This document shows, piece after piece, positions 5,003 through 5,197 of a stretch of DNA of 5,197 bases. The stretch spans positions 1 through 5,197 of the forward strand of contig JALWUB010000274.1 of assembly GCA_026993275.1 (NCBI GenBank). Direction: 5' to 3'. The stretch's first letter is position 1. Each line of letters begins with the position of its first letter. The notes below the pieces were generated by a model. The model made no database searches. It had not been told where the DNA came from and saw nothing but the letters and a program-made list of their open reading frames with translations. This stretch comes from Robiginitomaculum sp. GTDB taxonomy: Bacteria > Pseudomonadota > Alphaproteobacteria > Caulobacterales > Maricaulaceae. Made by a program: the position numbers and the translations under genes.

Positions 5003-5197
5003 CTAACCAAAGCGTCCGGTGATGTAATCCTGGGTGCGGGTGTCCAGGGGGTTGGTGAAAATCTGTTCCGTCGGTCCGGTCTCGACCAGCGTGCCCAGGT
5101 GGAAAAATGCCGTGCGCTGCGACACCCGCGCCGCCTGGGCCATGGAATGGGTGACCATGATGATGCAGTAATTGTTGCGCAGATCATCAATCAGCTC
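5003..5197 (-). CDS. pstB: Phosphate ABC transporter ATP-binding protein PstB, C-terminal end (partial)
   Basis: The last 64 residues and the TAG stop are present; the N-terminal part with Walker A, signature and Walker B motifs lies beyond the right edge. The fragment shows the [15 protein letters not shown] stretch, whose histidine is the ABC H-switch, then [17 protein letters not shown] and the PstB-specific ending [10 protein letters not shown]. PstB is the cytoplasmic ATPase that drives high-affinity phosphate uptake through PstCA. The gene precedes phoU by 9 bases on the same strand, the usual pst-phoU order. The frame is open right to the window edge with no sign of damage. Confidence 0.95.
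   Translation of the reverse strand, partial: ELIDDLRNNYCIIMVTHSMAQAARVSQRTAFFHLGTLVETGPTEQIFTNPLDTRTQDYITGRFG

Noticed and set aside
1..5197. CRISPR array, tRNA, rRNA, insertion sequence or attachment site
   Set aside because: I saw no regularly spaced repeats, cloverleaf-like sequence, transposase motif or flanking duplication around the low-GC cassette.

Overview
The window looks like chromosomal DNA from a GC-rich proteobacterium, most likely an alphaproteobacterium. The housekeeping genes are dense and GC-rich (one sampled 60-base line in phoB has 45 G/C). Protein styles (a 305-residue NudC, the pstB-phoU-phoB order, the end of the prephenate dehydratase) fit that group. The assignment is inference from protein style and gene order only; there is no rRNA or other taxonomic marker here.

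Layout. Positions 1-123 hold the 3' end of a plus-strand gene that reads as prephenate dehydratase (pheA, phenylalanine synthesis). Next comes a plus-strand carboxymuconolactone decarboxylase/AhpD-like protein (193-753). It converges, with only 3 bases between stop codons, on a minus-strand nudC-type NAD(H)/RNA-cap pyrophosphatase (757-1674). A 229-base divergent intergenic region (1675-1903) is the most signal-dense non-coding part. It holds two perfect palindromes, an exact 8-base direct repeat 20 bases apart, a perfect minus-strand TATAAT, and a plus-strand promoter candidate whose spacer contains a run of nine C.

Downstream lies a two-gene plus-strand cassette. It encodes a 201-residue cysteine-containing lipoprotein (1904-2509) and a 356-residue lipoprotein with an HExxH zinc-metallopeptidase motif (2525-3595). 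I recognise neither as a named family. Their base composition is clearly lower in GC than both flanks (a sampled line has 29 of 60 G/C), which suggests acquired or fast-evolving accessory genes placed between two conserved blocks.

The right side is the minus-strand tail of a phosphate operon, read in the order pstB (5003-5197, partial), phoU (4289-4993), phoB (3606-4292). PstB powers the high-affinity phosphate transporter, PhoU relays transporter status to the sensor kinase, and PhoB is the DNA-binding response regulator. phoU and phoB overlap by 4 bases. The accessory cassette runs tail-to-tail into phoB with a 10-base gap and no convincing terminator.

The best candidate for something undescribed is the lipoprotein/metallopeptidase cassette together with its possibly phase-variable (poly-C) promoter.
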